The notes under the pieces were generated by a model, which searched no databases, was not told the DNA's origin, and worked only from the letters and a program-made list of their open reading frames with translations. Shown here piece after piece: positions 1-9,011 of a stretch of 64,000 bases of DNA (the first letter of the stretch is position 1; the number at the start of each line of letters is the position of its first letter). The stretch is taken from contig NZ_JAUMTZ010000003.1 of the NCBI RefSeq assembly GCF_030530945.1, forward strand, positions 109,972 through 173,971, given 5' to 3'. Both the position numbers and the translations under genes were made by a program. Source of the stretch: Kocuria sp. (GTDB lineage: Bacteria > Actinomycetota > Actinomycetes > Actinomycetales > Micrococcaceae).

Positions 1-21
1 CTAACAACTGGAGGGAGCCTC

Positions 22-606
22 ATGCCCATCACTGCCCGGGGATCCGCCCGGTCCCGACTCCTGGAGGCCGCGTCGCGGCTCTTCTACGCCCACGGCATCA
101 CCGCCACCGGCATCGACCGCGTCACGGCGGAGGCCGGCGTGGCCAAGATGAGTCTGTACAACAACTTCGCGTCCAAGGAGGAGCTCGTGGCCGCGTACGT
201 GCAGGAGCGGCACGAGGAGTGGCTCGCCCTGTACCGGGCACGCTGCGAGGGGCGGACCAGCCCCCGGGAGCGCGTGCTCGCCGTCGTGGACGCATACCTG
301 GACCACGCACGGTGCGCGTACGAGCACGGTTTCCGCGGCTGCGGGCTGCTCAACGCCGCCGCGGAGCTGCCCGCGGGTGCGCCGGCACGCGACAGGGTGA
401 GGGAGCACAAAGAGCAGGTGGAGCAGATCCTGCGGGAGCAGCTTGCGGAGGCGGAGTGCGTCGATCCCGCTGCCACGGCGGAGCATGTCTCCTTCCTCCT
501 GGAGGGGGCCATGACCAGGGCCGGGCTGGAGGGCACCGACCACAGGCTGCGCACTGCCCGGGCGATGGTGGAGCAGCTGCTCACCACCGGGAAGAACGCC
601 ACGTGA
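22..606 (+). CDS. TetR/AcrR family transcriptional regulator
   Basis: A 194-residue DNA-binding repressor of the TetR type. Residues about 8-55 form the helix-turn-helix region, with the familiar Ser-Leu-Tyr-Asn-Asn-Phe-x-Ser-Lys-Glu-Glu-Leu ending of the recognition helix. The rest is the helical ligand-binding and dimerisation domain. A strong ribosome binding site (GGAGGG, 10-15) precedes the ATG by 6 nt. Its stop overlaps the GTG of the downstream exporter gene, so the two are translationally coupled and the regulator probably controls that exporter. The ligand is unknown. Confidence 0.9.
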   Translation: MPITARGSARSRLLEAASRLFYAHGITATGIDRVTAEAGVAKMSLYNNFASKEELVAAYVQERHEEWLALYRARCEGRTSPRERVLAVVDAYLDHARCAYEHGFRGCGLLNAAAELPAGAPARDRVREHKEQVEQILREQLAEAECVDPAATAEHVSFLLEGAMTRAGLEGTDHRLRTARAMVEQLLTTGKNAT

Positions 607-1529
607 ACCGGCACCGCGCCGCGGGTCTCGCGGCACTCACCCTCACCGCCGTGCTGTGGGGGACCACGGGAACGGCCGCCACCTTCGCGCAGGGTGCGGG
701 ACCCCTCGCGATCGGCGCCGTCGCGCTGGGTCTCGGCGGCATCCTGCAGGGGGTGATCGCCGTTCCCGGGCTGCGCCGGGACTCAGATGCTCTGCGCCGG
801 GGCGCAGCCACGGTGGCCGCAGGGGCAGTGTTCGTGGCGGTCTACCCCCTCGCGTTCTACACCTCCATGCACCTGGCCGGCGTGGCCGTGGGCTCCACGA
901 TCTCCCTGGCCTCGGCTCCCCTGGCCTCGGGGCTGCTGGAGCGCCTCGTGGACAAGACCCCCCTCGGAGGCTGGTGGGCCCTCTCCGCGGTGCTGGGGGT
1001 CGCGGGCAGCGCCATGCTGTGCGTGGCCACCCTGCAGGGCGGCGCCACTTCTGCCGGCGCGACCGTCCAGGGCGTTCTGCTGGGTCTCGTGGCCGGTGTC
1101 AGCTACGCCGCGTACTCACGGGCGGTGCAGCGCCTGCTCGCCCGCGGAGTCCGCCGCGACGCGGCCATGGGCTCGGTGTTCGGTGCCGGGGGACTGCTGC
1201 TGATGCCCGTCCTGGTCCTCACCGGAGCACCGCTCGTGGCCTCGCCCCAGAACGCCTGGGTGAGCGCGTACATGGCCCTGGTCCCCATGTTCTGCGGGTA
1301 CGTCCTGTTCGGTTTCGGGCTCACCCGCGTGCCCGCCAGCACCGCCACCACGGTCACCCTCCTGGAACCAGCCGTCGCCACCGTGCTCGCGGTTCTCGTG
1401 GTGGGGGAAAGGCTCTCCGTCACGGGGTGGGCAGGCCTGGGCGTGCTCGCGGTGGTGCTGCTCATCCTGGTCCTGGCGCCGGAGCCAACGACCGCCGACG
1501 CCTCCCGGGGGCCCGTGCGGCGTCTTTGA
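603..1529 (+). CDS. EamA/DMT family transporter
   Basis: A 308-residue inner-membrane protein with about ten hydrophobic segments arranged as two EamA repeats. It fits the drug/metabolite transporter superfamily, whose members usually export metabolites or toxic compounds. The GTG start overlaps the TGA of the TetR gene (GTGA at 603-606), with a GGAAGAA ribosome site just upstream. An in-frame extension would only run inside the regulator gene. The substrate cannot be read from the sequence. Coupling to a TetR repressor suggests substrate-induced efflux. Confidence 0.88.
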   Translation: MNRHRAAGLAALTLTAVLWGTTGTAATFAQGAGPLAIGAVALGLGGILQGVIAVPGLRRDSDALRRGAATVAAGAVFVAVYPLAFYTSMHLAGVAVGSTISLASAPLASGLLERLVDKTPLGGWWALSAVLGVAGSAMLCVATLQGGATSAGATVQGVLLGLVAGVSYAAYSRAVQRLLARGVRRDAAMGSVFGAGGLLLMPVLVLTGAPLVASPQNAWVSAYMALVPMFCGYVLFGFGLTRVPASTATTVTLLEPAVATVLAVLVVGERLSVTGWAGLGVLAVVLLILVLAPEPTTADASRGPVRRL

Positions 1530-1644
1530 CACGCGGGGACCGCGGTGCCACGCTGACCCCCTGACGACGCGATGACCTGCTCGTTCCCGCTTCCGTGGCC
1601 TCGAGGCGTCGTCCCCAGGACGCTTCGACAGAACGAGGACAACC

Positions 1645-3114
1645 GTGACCGAGCACGCACCATCCGCGGGCCCCACCGGGAGACGAGAGCCCCGCGCGGA
1701 CCCCGCACCGACCCCGGGGCCCGGGAAGACGCCGGGAACCCGCTCCCGCAACGTCGCCATCTGGTTCTTCGGGGCCCTCGGCGGCATCCTGTGGGGCTAC
1801 GACACCGGGGTGATCGGCGGCGCGCTGCTGTTCATCCCGGACGAGATCATTCCCACCCCGCTGATCGAGGGTCTGGTGGTGAGCGGCCTGCTGCTCGGCG
1901 CCATGGTCGGTGCCCTGGGCTCGGGACGGCTGTCCGACCGGCTCGGACGCAAGAAGCTGATCCTCATCGGTTCCGTCATCTTCGTCCTGGGGTCCGCGGG
2001 CGCCGCGCTCGCGGTCAGCTCACTCATGCTGATCCTGTTCCGGTTCCTGATCGGTGTGGGCGTGGGCATCGTCTCCGTGATCGTGCCCATGTACCTCAGC
2101 GAGCTGGCGCCCAAGAGCATCCGCGGCGGCCTGGCCTCCCTCATGCAGCTCATGGTGACCACGGGCATCTTCCTGGCGTACCTGGTGGACCTCGCGTTCC
2201 AGGACGCCGGGCTGTGGCGGTGGATGATCGGGCTGGGTGTGGTCCCGGCGATCGTGCTGATGATCGGCATCATGACCCAGCCGGAGAGCCCCCGCTGGAT
2301 CATCGCCTCCCACCGTGGCGAGGAACCGGCGCTGCGCACCCTCGAACGGCTGCGCGGGGACCGGGGCGAGGCGGAGCGCGAGCTGGCGGAGATCAAGGCC
2401 TCCGTGGCCGCCGAGGAGGCGGAGCCGGAGCCCCTGAAGCTCGGGGACCTGCTCAGCTCCCGGTTGCGGATCCTGCTGGTGATCGGCGTGCTGCTGGTGT
2501 TCTTCCAGAACTTCGGCGGGATCAACACGATCATCTACTACTGCCCCACGCTGCTGTCCAACATCGGCTTCAACCCCCAGCAGGCCCTGCTGGCCAATGC
2601 GGCGATCGGCCTGCTCAACATGCTCATGACTCTGCCGGCCATCAAGCTCATCGACAGGATCGGGCGCAAGAGGCTGCTCATCGTCGGGGCCGCCGGCATG
2701 TGCGTGGGCATGCTCTTCCTGGGCGTCATGACGGTGCTGGGGCTCACCACCCGGCAGGGCGGGCTGGCGGTCACCGTGACCCTGGTGGGCATCGGCATCT
2801 ACATCGCGTCCTTCGCGATCTCCTGGGGCCCGGTGCAGTGGGTCATGCTCCCCGAGCTGTTCCCCCAGAGCATCCGCGCGGGTGCCATGGGCGTGGCCAC
2901 CACGCTGAACTGGCTGTTCAACCTGACCGTGGCGCTGATCTTCCCCACGTTCCTGGCCGTGTTCGGCGCGGCCCCGAACTTCTTCTTCTTCGCTGTGATG
3001 ACGTTCCTGGCCCTGATCTTCGCGTGGCGGCTGCTGCCCGAGACCAAGGGCCGGTCCCTGGAGGAGATCGAGGCGCAGCTCACCGGCCGCATCCCGGCCG
3101 TCCCCGCGGCGTAG
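1645..3114 (+). CDS. MFS sugar porter family transporter
   Basis: A 489-residue, 12-helix major facilitator. Sugar-porter hallmarks are visible: the loop 2-3 signature with Asp-Arg-Leu-Gly-Arg-Lys, PESPRW after helix 6, and the C-terminal PETKGRSLEEIE motif. The first about 35 residues are a polar Pro/Arg-rich cytoplasmic extension. The start is GTG with GAGGAC about 6 nt upstream. The family imports hexoses, pentoses or inositol with protons, and the exact sugar is not determinable. It is followed by a strong hairpin shared with the convergent pcp gene. Confidence 0.9.
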   Translation: MTEHAPSAGPTGRREPRADPAPTPGPGKTPGTRSRNVAIWFFGALGGILWGYDTGVIGGALLFIPDEIIPTPLIEGLVVSGLLLGAMVGALGSGRLSDRLGRKKLILIGSVIFVLGSAGAALAVSSLMLILFRFLIGVGVGIVSVIVPMYLSELAPKSIRGGLASLMQLMVTTGIFLAYLVDLAFQDAGLWRWMIGLGVVPAIVLMIGIMTQPESPRWIIASHRGEEPALRTLERLRGDRGEAERELAEIKASVAAEEAEPEPLKLGDLLSSRLRILLVIGVLLVFFQNFGGINTIIYYCPTLLSNIGFNPQQALLANAAIGLLNMLMTLPAIKLIDRIGRKRLLIVGAAGMCVGMLFLGVMTVLGLTTRQGGLAVTVTLVGIGIYIASFAISWGPVQWVMLPELFPQSIRAGAMGVATTLNWLFNLTVALIFPTFLAVFGAAPNFFFFAVMTFLALIFAWRLLPETKGRSLEEIEAQLTGRIPAVPAA

Positions 3115-3177
3115 GCACGGTGCTCCGGGGGAACGCTGTTTCCCACCTGGGCCTGCTGCACCGTCAACCCCGGCGAC

Positions 3178-3213
3178 GACGAAGGGCCCCACCTCTCGGT
3201 GGGGCCCTTCGTC
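3178..3213. terminator. bidirectional terminator hairpin between MFS and pcp genes
   Basis: A perfect 16-bp inverted repeat (3178-3193 with 3198-3213) and a 4-nt loop lies between two convergent genes. There is no long T tract, as is usual for high-GC actinobacteria. Confidence 0.8.
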
Positions 3214-3269
3214 ATGGGACCCGCTATCCGGGTCGCAGTTCAGGGGCACTGATCTCCTGGCGGAGCGGC

Positions 3270-3911
3270 TCAGAACGGTTGTGGTCGTGCTTCCCCCGCG
3301 ACCGTGCGCACCACGGCCGCCAGCCCACGCACGAGGTCGCCAAAACTCAGCGCTGACTGCGCGGGGGCGCCGTCCGGGTCGGTCTCCGCGCCGATTCCCG
3401 CCAACCCACGTGATCTGACCGCGGGCACGTGGATGAAGGCGGCGGTCAGATCCGTTCCGTGCAGCGCGGTCCAGAACACCGCATTGCACAGGAACGCGCC
3501 GGCATCGCTGGAGATCTCGGCGGGCACGCCCGCGTCCCGGACGGCACGGGTGAGCGCCGCGGGGTCGATGCGGGACTCGAGGCGATCGGGTCCACGCGTG
3601 AGCGGACCACGGCTCCGGACCACGCCGTCGTTGTCCGGGATGCGCCCGTGACCCACGTTCTTTGCCCAGCGCTCGGGGGTGACTGCCGCGCGACCACCTG
3701 CTTCCCCCGCCGCCACGACCGCGTCCGGCCGGTGGGCCGCGACGGCTTGCAGCAGCGCGGGGCCCGCCCCGGACCACGTCACGGGGAGGATCGCCGTGAC
3801 GACCTGTGCGCCGTCGACGACGCCGGTGCCCCCGAGCCGGTGGACGGCGACGCCGCTCGCGTTCTCCCGCTCGCCGCCGAAGGGCTCGAAGCCGGTCACG
3901 AGGATCTTCAT
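3270..3911 (-). CDS. pcp: pyroglutamyl-peptidase I
   Basis: A 213-residue cysteine peptidase (family C15) that removes N-terminal pyroglutamate from peptides in the cytoplasm. It has the N-terminal TGFEPFGG motif. The catalytic Glu lies in the TPER segment, the catalytic Cys in the FLCNAVFW segment, and the catalytic His in FIHVP. The length is typical for the family. The ATG lies 6 nt after a TAGGGT box, so the mRNA is probably leaderless. Confidence 0.93.
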   Translation of the reverse strand: MKILVTGFEPFGGERENASGVAVHRLGGTGVVDGAQVVTAILPVTWSGAGPALLQAVAAHRPDAVVAAGEAGGRAAVTPERWAKNVGHGRIPDNDGVVRSRGPLTRGPDRLESRIDPAALTRAVRDAGVPAEISSDAGAFLCNAVFWTALHGTDLTAAFIHVPAVRSRGLAGIGAETDPDGAPAQSALSFGDLVRGLAAVVRTVAGEARPQPF

Positions 3912-3917
3912 GGACGC

Positions 3918-3923
3918 ACCCTA
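3918..3923 (-). promoter_or_regulatory. -10 box of pcp (leaderless)
   Basis: TAGGGT read on the minus strand, ending 6 nt before the pcp ATG. Confidence 0.55.
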
Positions 3924-4050
3924 TCCTCGCACCGGGCACCACGTCGTTCTTGATGCCCGCTCGCGAATGGCGGCCCCCGCGAGGCACGGCAGGAGATGGG
4001 AACAGGGGCAAAAGCATGTCTTAGCATCCTCCGCCGGGGTCAGAGCCCGC

Positions 4051-4056
4051 TAAGGT
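4051..4056 (+). promoter_or_regulatory. -10 box of the FkbM methyltransferase gene
   Basis: TAAGGT ending 6 nt before the ATG at 4063, which predicts a leaderless transcript. Confidence 0.5.
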
Positions 4057-4062
4057 ACAGCC

Positions 4063-4932
4063 ATGTCCCTCATGAACGCTCTTCGACGCGTTGCCGACCT
4101 CCCCGGAATTCGCGCGGTAGTGCTGCGGCCGGGAGTGCGCCGCAGGATCGCTCGGGTGCTGGCAGCGCGTTTCTTGGTCGGGGCGTGGTGCACCACGACG
4201 CCGTGGACCGTTCTGCGTCGCGAATTCCTGGACGCGGGCACCACACACCTCTACGTGCTGCGCCGCACAGGGTTGCCGATCGCGCTCCAGCATGGGCGGG
4301 ACATGGAGGCACTGTTCGAAGTCTTCGTCCGTGGGGAGTACGAACCGCCGAGCGAGCTGCGGGCGCGCCTGACGAACCCGTCCGTCGTCCTGGACATCGG
4401 CGCGAACATCGGGGCGTTCTCAGCGTGGGCACGTGGCCGCTGGCCTCAGGCCGACATCGTCGCTGTGGAGCCGGTGGCCGAGAACGCTCGCGTGTATCGC
4501 GCCTGGGCCACGACTGCCCAGGACACCCTCCGTCTCATTGAGGCGGCTGCCGGGACGGAGCCGGGGCACGCGGTGTTCGTGCAGGGGATGGGCGGTGGTG
4601 ACCGGCGCGCCTCACCCGATGACATGCAGGGCGACCAGCAGACCGTGGGGACGGGGTTCGTCACGGTCCCGGTCGTGGACATCCTTCCGGTCATGGCGGA
4701 TGCCGATGTCATCAAGATGGACATCGAGGGCGGAGAGTGGCCCATCCTGGCCGATCCGCGCCTGGCGGACCTGCGCTCCGTCACCCTGGTCATGGAGTAC
4801 CACCGCCATGGCGCCCCGTTCCTGCCGGCCGCGGACGCCGCGCGGCAGCTGCTCACGAGGGCAGGCTTCCGCACGGGCTTCGCTCGACCGAACCACTGGG
4901 GGCACGGGATTCTGTGGGCGTGGAAGGACTGA
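4063..4932 (+). CDS. FkbM family SAM-dependent methyltransferase
   Basis: A 289-residue class I methyltransferase. The SAM-binding loop is VVLDIGANIGAFS (about residues 109-121), an acidic strand end follows (VAVEP), and the FkbM signature KMDIEGGEWP lies near residue 220. Family members O-methylate sugars or small molecules, and FkbM itself works in FK506 biosynthesis. No biosynthetic or polysaccharide cluster is adjacent, so the substrate is unknown. The first about 70 residues do not resemble the catalytic core. Confidence 0.85.
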   Translation: MSLMNALRRVADLPGIRAVVLRPGVRRRIARVLAARFLVGAWCTTTPWTVLRREFLDAGTTHLYVLRRTGLPIALQHGRDMEALFEVFVRGEYEPPSELRARLTNPSVVLDIGANIGAFSAWARGRWPQADIVAVEPVAENARVYRAWATTAQDTLRLIEAAAGTEPGHAVFVQGMGGGDRRASPDDMQGDQQTVGTGFVTVPVVDILPVMADADVIKMDIEGGEWPILADPRLADLRSVTLVMEYHRHGAPFLPAADAARQLLTRAGFRTGFARPNHWGHGILWAWKD

Positions 4933-5004
4933 GCCGCGGTTTCACGTGGCCGGGTTAGGACACGTCGGGCGCAACAGATCCGCCGTGGGCTGGCACCCAC
5001 GAAA

Positions 5005-5036
5005 AAGATCCCGTGCCTGGAAAGGCACGGGATCTT
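5005..5036 (-). terminator. intrinsic terminator of tRNA-Ala
   Basis: A 14-bp perfect stem (5005-5018 with 5023-5036) with a 4-nt loop. Read on the minus strand it is followed by a short T run, as in a classical rho-independent terminator just downstream of the tRNA. Confidence 0.85.
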
Positions 5037-5041
5037 CGGGG

Positions 5042-5114
5042 TGGAGCCTAGGGGAATCGAACCCCTGACCTTTTCATTGCGAACGAAACGCTCTACCAAC
5101 TGAGCTAAGGCCCC
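5042..5114 (-). tRNA. tRNA-Ala (anticodon CGC)
   Basis: A complete 73-nt cloverleaf on the minus strand. The acceptor stem carries the G3:U70 wobble pair that identifies alanine tRNA. The anticodon loop reads TTCGCAA, giving anticodon CGC for GCG codons. The T loop is TTCGATT. CCA is not encoded. A TACAGT box at 5129-5134 (minus) may be its -10 element. Confidence 0.95.
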
Positions 5115-5234
5115 GGACAACAGGCATCACTGTAGTCCCCCCGCCCGGATTTCGCACATCAGCGCCGCACAAGTGCCCGACACATGACCCGTGCGGTCGC
5201 CGCGGGCCCGGACCGGCAGCGGTCAGGAGACCTC

Positions 5235-5240
5235 TAGGGT
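5235..5240 (+). promoter_or_regulatory. -10 box of the LysR-substrate-domain gene
   Basis: TAGGGT ending 6 nt before the ATG at 5247. Confidence 0.5.
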
Positions 5241-5246
5241 GGGGGC

Positions 5247-6158
5247 ATGACCTCAGCTGAGCCCGCCCCGCCCGTGCCCGCCCCGTCCGACGACGCCGCC
5301 GGCCCCGCCTTCACGGTCGGCTACGTCCCCGGCGTGATGCCCGGCAAGTGGTTCGGGAGGTGGCGCGAGCGCAGGCTCAAGCCCGTTCTGCGTGACGAGC
5401 TGCTCCCTGCTGGCGGGTGGCGCGCCGCGCTGGAGGACGCCACCGTGACCGCGTGCTTCGTCCGCCTGGGGTGGGCTCCCGGTGACCCGAGCCCGGAGGA
5501 GCTGCGGAGCACCCACCACGCGGTGCACCTCTACGACGAGCGCCGGGTGGCGGTGCTGGGCACGGACGACGTCCTCGGGGTCCTGGACACCCTCACCACC
5601 GCCCAGCTCACCGAGGAGGCCACACCCCAGGCCCACGCGGACATCGACGACGCCGCCATGGCCGTGGAGCTCGCGGCCGCCGGTGTGGGTCCGGTGGTGC
5701 TGCCCATGTCCGTCGCCCGGCTGCACGCCCGCAAGGACGTGACCACGCGCGAGATCACCGATGCACCGCCGGTCCCGGTGTTCCTGGTGTGGCCCCGGGG
5801 TCTGGAGGAGGAGACAGAGGACGCCGTGCAGCGCTTCGTGGGGGTCGTCCGCGGCCGCCGGGAGGGCAGTGGCAGGGAGGCCGGGGACGCAGAGTCCACC
5901 GGCGGGGAACCCGCCCGTCGTGACGAGGGGGCGCGGGCGGCGTCGTCCTCCGAAGCGGCGACCCGCGGTGCGGGAACCGGTGCGCGCCCGGCTCAGGAGA
6001 CCGCCGCCGCGGCGGAACCGGCAACCGCCGCCGCCGGGAAGGGAGCCGCGAAGGGCCGTTCCGGTGGGTGGGCCAAGGCGGGAGCGAGCACCAAGCCCGG
6101 GCTGCGGCGCAAGCCCGGGAAGAAGGTCAAGAACGGGCGGAACCGGAAGCGGCGCTGA
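5247..6158 (+). CDS. LysR-type substrate-binding-domain protein without HTH, with basic tail
   Basis: A 303-residue protein. Residues about 27-205 resemble the effector-binding half of LysR regulators: an opening GYVPGVMPGKW strand-turn, and the late segment GVGPVVLPMSVARLHARKD. There is no N-terminal winged helix, so it is not a normal LysR regulator. Residues about 210-303 are a low-complexity Ala/Gly/Glu stretch ending in a very Lys/Arg-rich tail that could bind nucleic acid. Similar orphan proteins are known in Micrococcaceae, with no established function. It ends 7 nt before the convergent MscS gene. Confidence 0.7.
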   Translation: MTSAEPAPPVPAPSDDAAGPAFTVGYVPGVMPGKWFGRWRERRLKPVLRDELLPAGGWRAALEDATVTACFVRLGWAPGDPSPEELRSTHHAVHLYDERRVAVLGTDDVLGVLDTLTTAQLTEEATPQAHADIDDAAMAVELAAAGVGPVVLPMSVARLHARKDVTTREITDAPPVPVFLVWPRGLEEETEDAVQRFVGVVRGRREGSGREAGDAESTGGEPARRDEGARAASSSEAATRGAGTGARPAQETAAAAEPATAAAGKGAAKGRSGGWAKAGASTKPGLRRKPGKKVKNGRNRKRR

Positions 6159-6165
6159 GCCCGGC

Positions 6166-7245
6166 TCAGCCGTCCCCGCGGCGCTCGGCGGAGGAGGTGC
6201 CCTCGCCGCCGTCGTCCTTGCTGGGGGTGCGGCCGTCGAACGTGTGGGTCTCCGTGGTGGGGGAGGACGGGTGCACGGGCGTGGTGCGCACGCTGCCCGC
6301 GGTGGGCACGCGCGGCACGGGGAACGAGGTGGTGGGTATGTCCGCGCGGGTCTCCGGCTCGGAGCCGGCGCGCACGGTCACCTGGGTGGTCAAGGGGATG
6401 CGCAGCCCGTCCCGGTCCAGCATCTTCTTGATCCGCACGCGCATCACACGTGCCACGTCCCACTGCTCCAGCGGCGCGGTCTTCACGGCCAGGCGGATGG
6501 TGATGCTCTCGCCCGTGACGCTCTCCACGCCCCAGACCTCGGGGTCGGCCACGATGCTGGGGCCCACGTCCGGGTCGTCGCGCACCAGCAGCGCCTCGTG
6601 CTCGATCATGTCCGCCACGAGGTCGATGTTCGTGTCGTAGGGCACCGGGATGTCCAGCACGCAGCGGGCCCAGCCCTGCGACTGGTTGCCCACCCGCAGG
6701 ATCTCGCCGTTGCGCACGTGCCACAGGGTGCCCTTCATGTCCCTCACCTGGGTGACGCGCAGGCCCACGTTCTCCACCGTGCCCACGGCCTCGCCCAGGT
6801 CCACGGAGTCCCCGATGCCCAGCTGGTCCTCCGCGACCATGAAGATGCCCGAGAGGTAGTCCTTCACCAGGGACTGCGCGCCGAAGGACAGTGCGACACC
6901 CGCGATCCCGGCGGACGCGATCACGGGGGCGATGTTGAAGCCCAGCTCGGAGATGATCATCAGGATCGCGATGGCCCACACGATGACCGTGGACACCGAG
7001 GAGAGCACCGCCCCGATGGTGCGGGCCCGCAGCGACTGGCGCTCCGCGGCCACTCCCACGTCCTTGACCCACCGGGCCTGGCCGCGGTCGATCCGCCGCA
7101 CGATCCGTGTCTGGGTGCCACGGGCGATGCCGCGGGTGACCTTGCGGATCACCAGCCGGATCACGGCGGAGAGGATCGCGGCCCCCACGATCACCAGGAC
7201 CACACGGAAGGGTTTGTCGAGCCAGAATTCCAGAGTCTGCATCAC
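6166..7245 (-). CDS. MscS family mechanosensitive ion channel
   Basis: A 359-residue membrane protein with three or so N-terminal hydrophobic helices. The pore-helix and beta-domain region of small-conductance mechanosensitive channels follows (Gly/Ala-rich GIAGVALSFGAQSLVKDYLSG, then EDQLGIGDSVDLG). It opens under membrane tension to release solutes on hypo-osmotic shock. The C-terminal about 60 residues are a polar tail. GTG 7245 and ATG 7242 are both possible starts. A TATCGT box sits at 7251-7256 on the minus strand. Confidence 0.92.
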   Translation of the reverse strand: MMQTLEFWLDKPFRVVLVIVGAAILSAVIRLVIRKVTRGIARGTQTRIVRRIDRGQARWVKDVGVAAERQSLRARTIGAVLSSVSTVIVWAIAILMIISELGFNIAPVIASAGIAGVALSFGAQSLVKDYLSGIFMVAEDQLGIGDSVDLGEAVGTVENVGLRVTQVRDMKGTLWHVRNGEILRVGNQSQGWARCVLDIPVPYDTNIDLVADMIEHEALLVRDDPDVGPSIVADPEVWGVESVTGESITIRLAVKTAPLEQWDVARVMRVRIKKMLDRDGLRIPLTTQVTVRAGSEPETRADIPTTSFPVPRVPTAGSVRTTPVHPSSPTTETHTFDGRTPSKDDGGEGTSSAERRGDG

Positions 7246-7368
7246 CCTCCACGATATCTGTGCCGGGTGGGTGTCCGCTCGGAGCCCCCGGTGCGTTCCG
7301 TGCGGGACCGGGGCGGGCGACGTCGCTCCCTGCGCGGGCGCGCGGCGTGCCTGCTCAGTGGGCGGGGA

Positions 7369-8400
7369 TCAGAGCCAGTCCTTGCGCTTGAACACCACGT
7401 ACAGGACCAGGCCCACCAGGACCATGAGCCCGAGGGACATGGGGTAGCCGTACGCCCACTCCAGCTCGGGCATGTCCTTGAAGTTCATGCCGTAGATGGA
7501 ACCCACGATGGACGGGGCGAAGAGGATGGCCGCCCAGGAGGAGATCTTCTTCATCTGGTCGTTCTGCACCATGGCGGACTCGTTCTGCCGGGCGGTGGTC
7601 AGCGTGGAGTCCAGGCTCATGGCGTCCGTGAGGGAGGAGCGCATGGACTCGAGCTTGCCGCTGACCTGTATCACGTGGTCCAGCACGTCCCGCAGCCGGT
7701 GCTGGAGCTCCTCGGGGGTGCCGTACTTGCCGAAGCCCGCGAAGTAGCGCTGCATCACGGCGCTGAGGGGCGCCACGCCGCGGTGGAAGTCGTTGATCTC
7801 GCGGGCGAGCTCGTAGATCCGCTGGGACACGCTGGACTCCCCGGCGAACAGGCCGTCCTCGATCTCGTCGATGTCGTTCTCCAGCCCCGAGAGCACGGGG
7901 AAGTAGTCGTCCACGATCTGGTCCAGGAGGGCGTAGAGGACCCCGTCCGGGCCGAAGCACAGCAGCTCGGAGTCCGCCTCCACCCGTTTGCGCACCCGGC
8001 CCACGCCGCTGGACTCGGAGTGGCGGATGGTGATCACGAAGTTCGGGCCGGTGAAGATGTGGATCTCCCCGATCTCCACGGTCTCGGTCTCGTCCTGGTA
8101 CACGGCCGGGCGGATCACGGTGAACAGCGTCTGCCCGTAGCGCTCCATCTTGGGCCGCTGGTGGGCCTGCACGGCGTCCTCCACGGCGAGCTCGTGGAGC
8201 CCGAAGTGCTGCGCCAGCGAGTCGATCTCCGTGGCGGACGGACGGTACAGCCCGATCCACGCCAGCACGGTGTCCTCGCCAGACGGGTTCTCCGCGGGCT
8301 GGTCCACCACCCGCTGCAGGAGGGAGTATGTCTCCTCCAGGGAGTCCGGGGACTCCACCTTGGTCCCGTTGCGGTAAATGGCGTTCTCCACGATGCTCAC
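7369..8400 (-). CDS. corA: CorA family magnesium/cobalt transporter
   Basis: A 343-residue metal channel. The long cytoplasmic alpha/beta and helical domain is followed by two C-terminal membrane helices. The first ends in the selectivity motif Gly-Met-Asn (IYGMNF), and the protein closes with a basic KRKDWL tail. An in-frame ATG lies 16 codons upstream, but the GTG at 8400 starts exactly 6 nt after a CATAAT box and matches where the family fold begins, so it is preferred. Confidence 0.9.
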   Translation of the reverse strand: MSIVENAIYRNGTKVESPDSLEETYSLLQRVVDQPAENPSGEDTVLAWIGLYRPSATEIDSLAQHFGLHELAVEDAVQAHQRPKMERYGQTLFTVIRPAVYQDETETVEIGEIHIFTGPNFVITIRHSESSGVGRVRKRVEADSELLCFGPDGVLYALLDQIVDDYFPVLSGLENDIDEIEDGLFAGESSVSQRIYELAREINDFHRGVAPLSAVMQRYFAGFGKYGTPEELQHRLRDVLDHVIQVSGKLESMRSSLTDAMSLDSTLTTARQNESAMVQNDQMKKISSWAAILFAPSIVGSIYGMNFKDMPELEWAYGYPMSLGLMVLVGLVLYVVFKRKDWL

Positions 8401-8406
8401 CCGTCC

Positions 8407-8412
8407 ATTATG
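8407..8412 (-). promoter_or_regulatory. -10 box of corA
   Basis: CATAAT on the minus strand, ending 6 nt before the GTG at 8400. Confidence 0.45.
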
Positions 8413-8483
8413 GGGGTCCGTGCCGTCCCGGCCCCGCCGCGCACGCACCCCCGGCGGGCCCAGGGGGCGTGCGGGCGCACCAC

Positions 8484-8489
8484 TACACT
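8484..8489 (+). promoter_or_regulatory. -10 box of the NUDIX gene
   Basis: TACACT ending 6 nt before the ATG at 8496, which predicts a leaderless transcript for the NUDIX/betaine-binding pair. Confidence 0.5.
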
Positions 8490-8495
8490 GGCGGC

Positions 8496-9011
8496 ATGAG
8501 CCAGCCGTTCGATTCCCGCGTGGGCGCCTACGCCCTGATCACCCGTGACGACCACCTGCTGCTGACGCACTGGAACCCGCGCCACCCGGACTTCGAGGGC
8601 GCGTGGACCCTGCCCGGCGGCGGCATGGAGCCGGGGGAGCAGCCGGAGGAGGCCATGCTGCGCGAGGTGTTCGAGGAGACCGGCTACCGCGTGGCCTCCG
8701 ACGGCCTGGTGGGCGTCCACAGCTACTGGATGACCCCCGAGCAGCGCCTGGACCCCACCACGCGCGGCAACCACGCCTGCCGGGTGCTCTACACCGCGCA
8801 CGTCACCGGCGGGGAGCTCGCCGTGGAGCAGGACGGCTCCTCGGACGACGCCGCCTGGTTCCCCCTCGCGGAGGTCGGCGCCCTGCCGCGCCTGGACCTG
8901 GTGGACCAGGGTCTGCGCCTGGCCGGGCTCGCGGACCGGGTCACCGAGCGCACCCCACCCGCCGCGGTCGCGGAGCAGGACGTCTCCACCGAGCCCGGTC
9001 ACGAGCGGTGA
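8496..9011 (+). CDS. NUDIX hydrolase
   Basis: A 171-residue hydrolase of nucleoside diphosphates linked to another group. The Nudix box is complete, from GGGMEPGEQPEE through the RE-x-x-EE-x-G core (REVFEETGY) at about residues 44-67. The substrate is not identifiable; candidates include dNTPs, ADP-ribose and other housecleaning substrates. The last four bases overlap the start of the lipoprotein gene (GTGA), so the two are coupled. Confidence 0.9.
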   Translation: MSQPFDSRVGAYALITRDDHLLLTHWNPRHPDFEGAWTLPGGGMEPGEQPEEAMLREVFEETGYRVASDGLVGVHSYWMTPEQRLDPTTRGNHACRVLYTAHVTGGELAVEQDGSSDDAAWFPLAEVGALPRLDLVDQGLRLAGLADRVTERTPPAAVAEQDVSTEPGHER

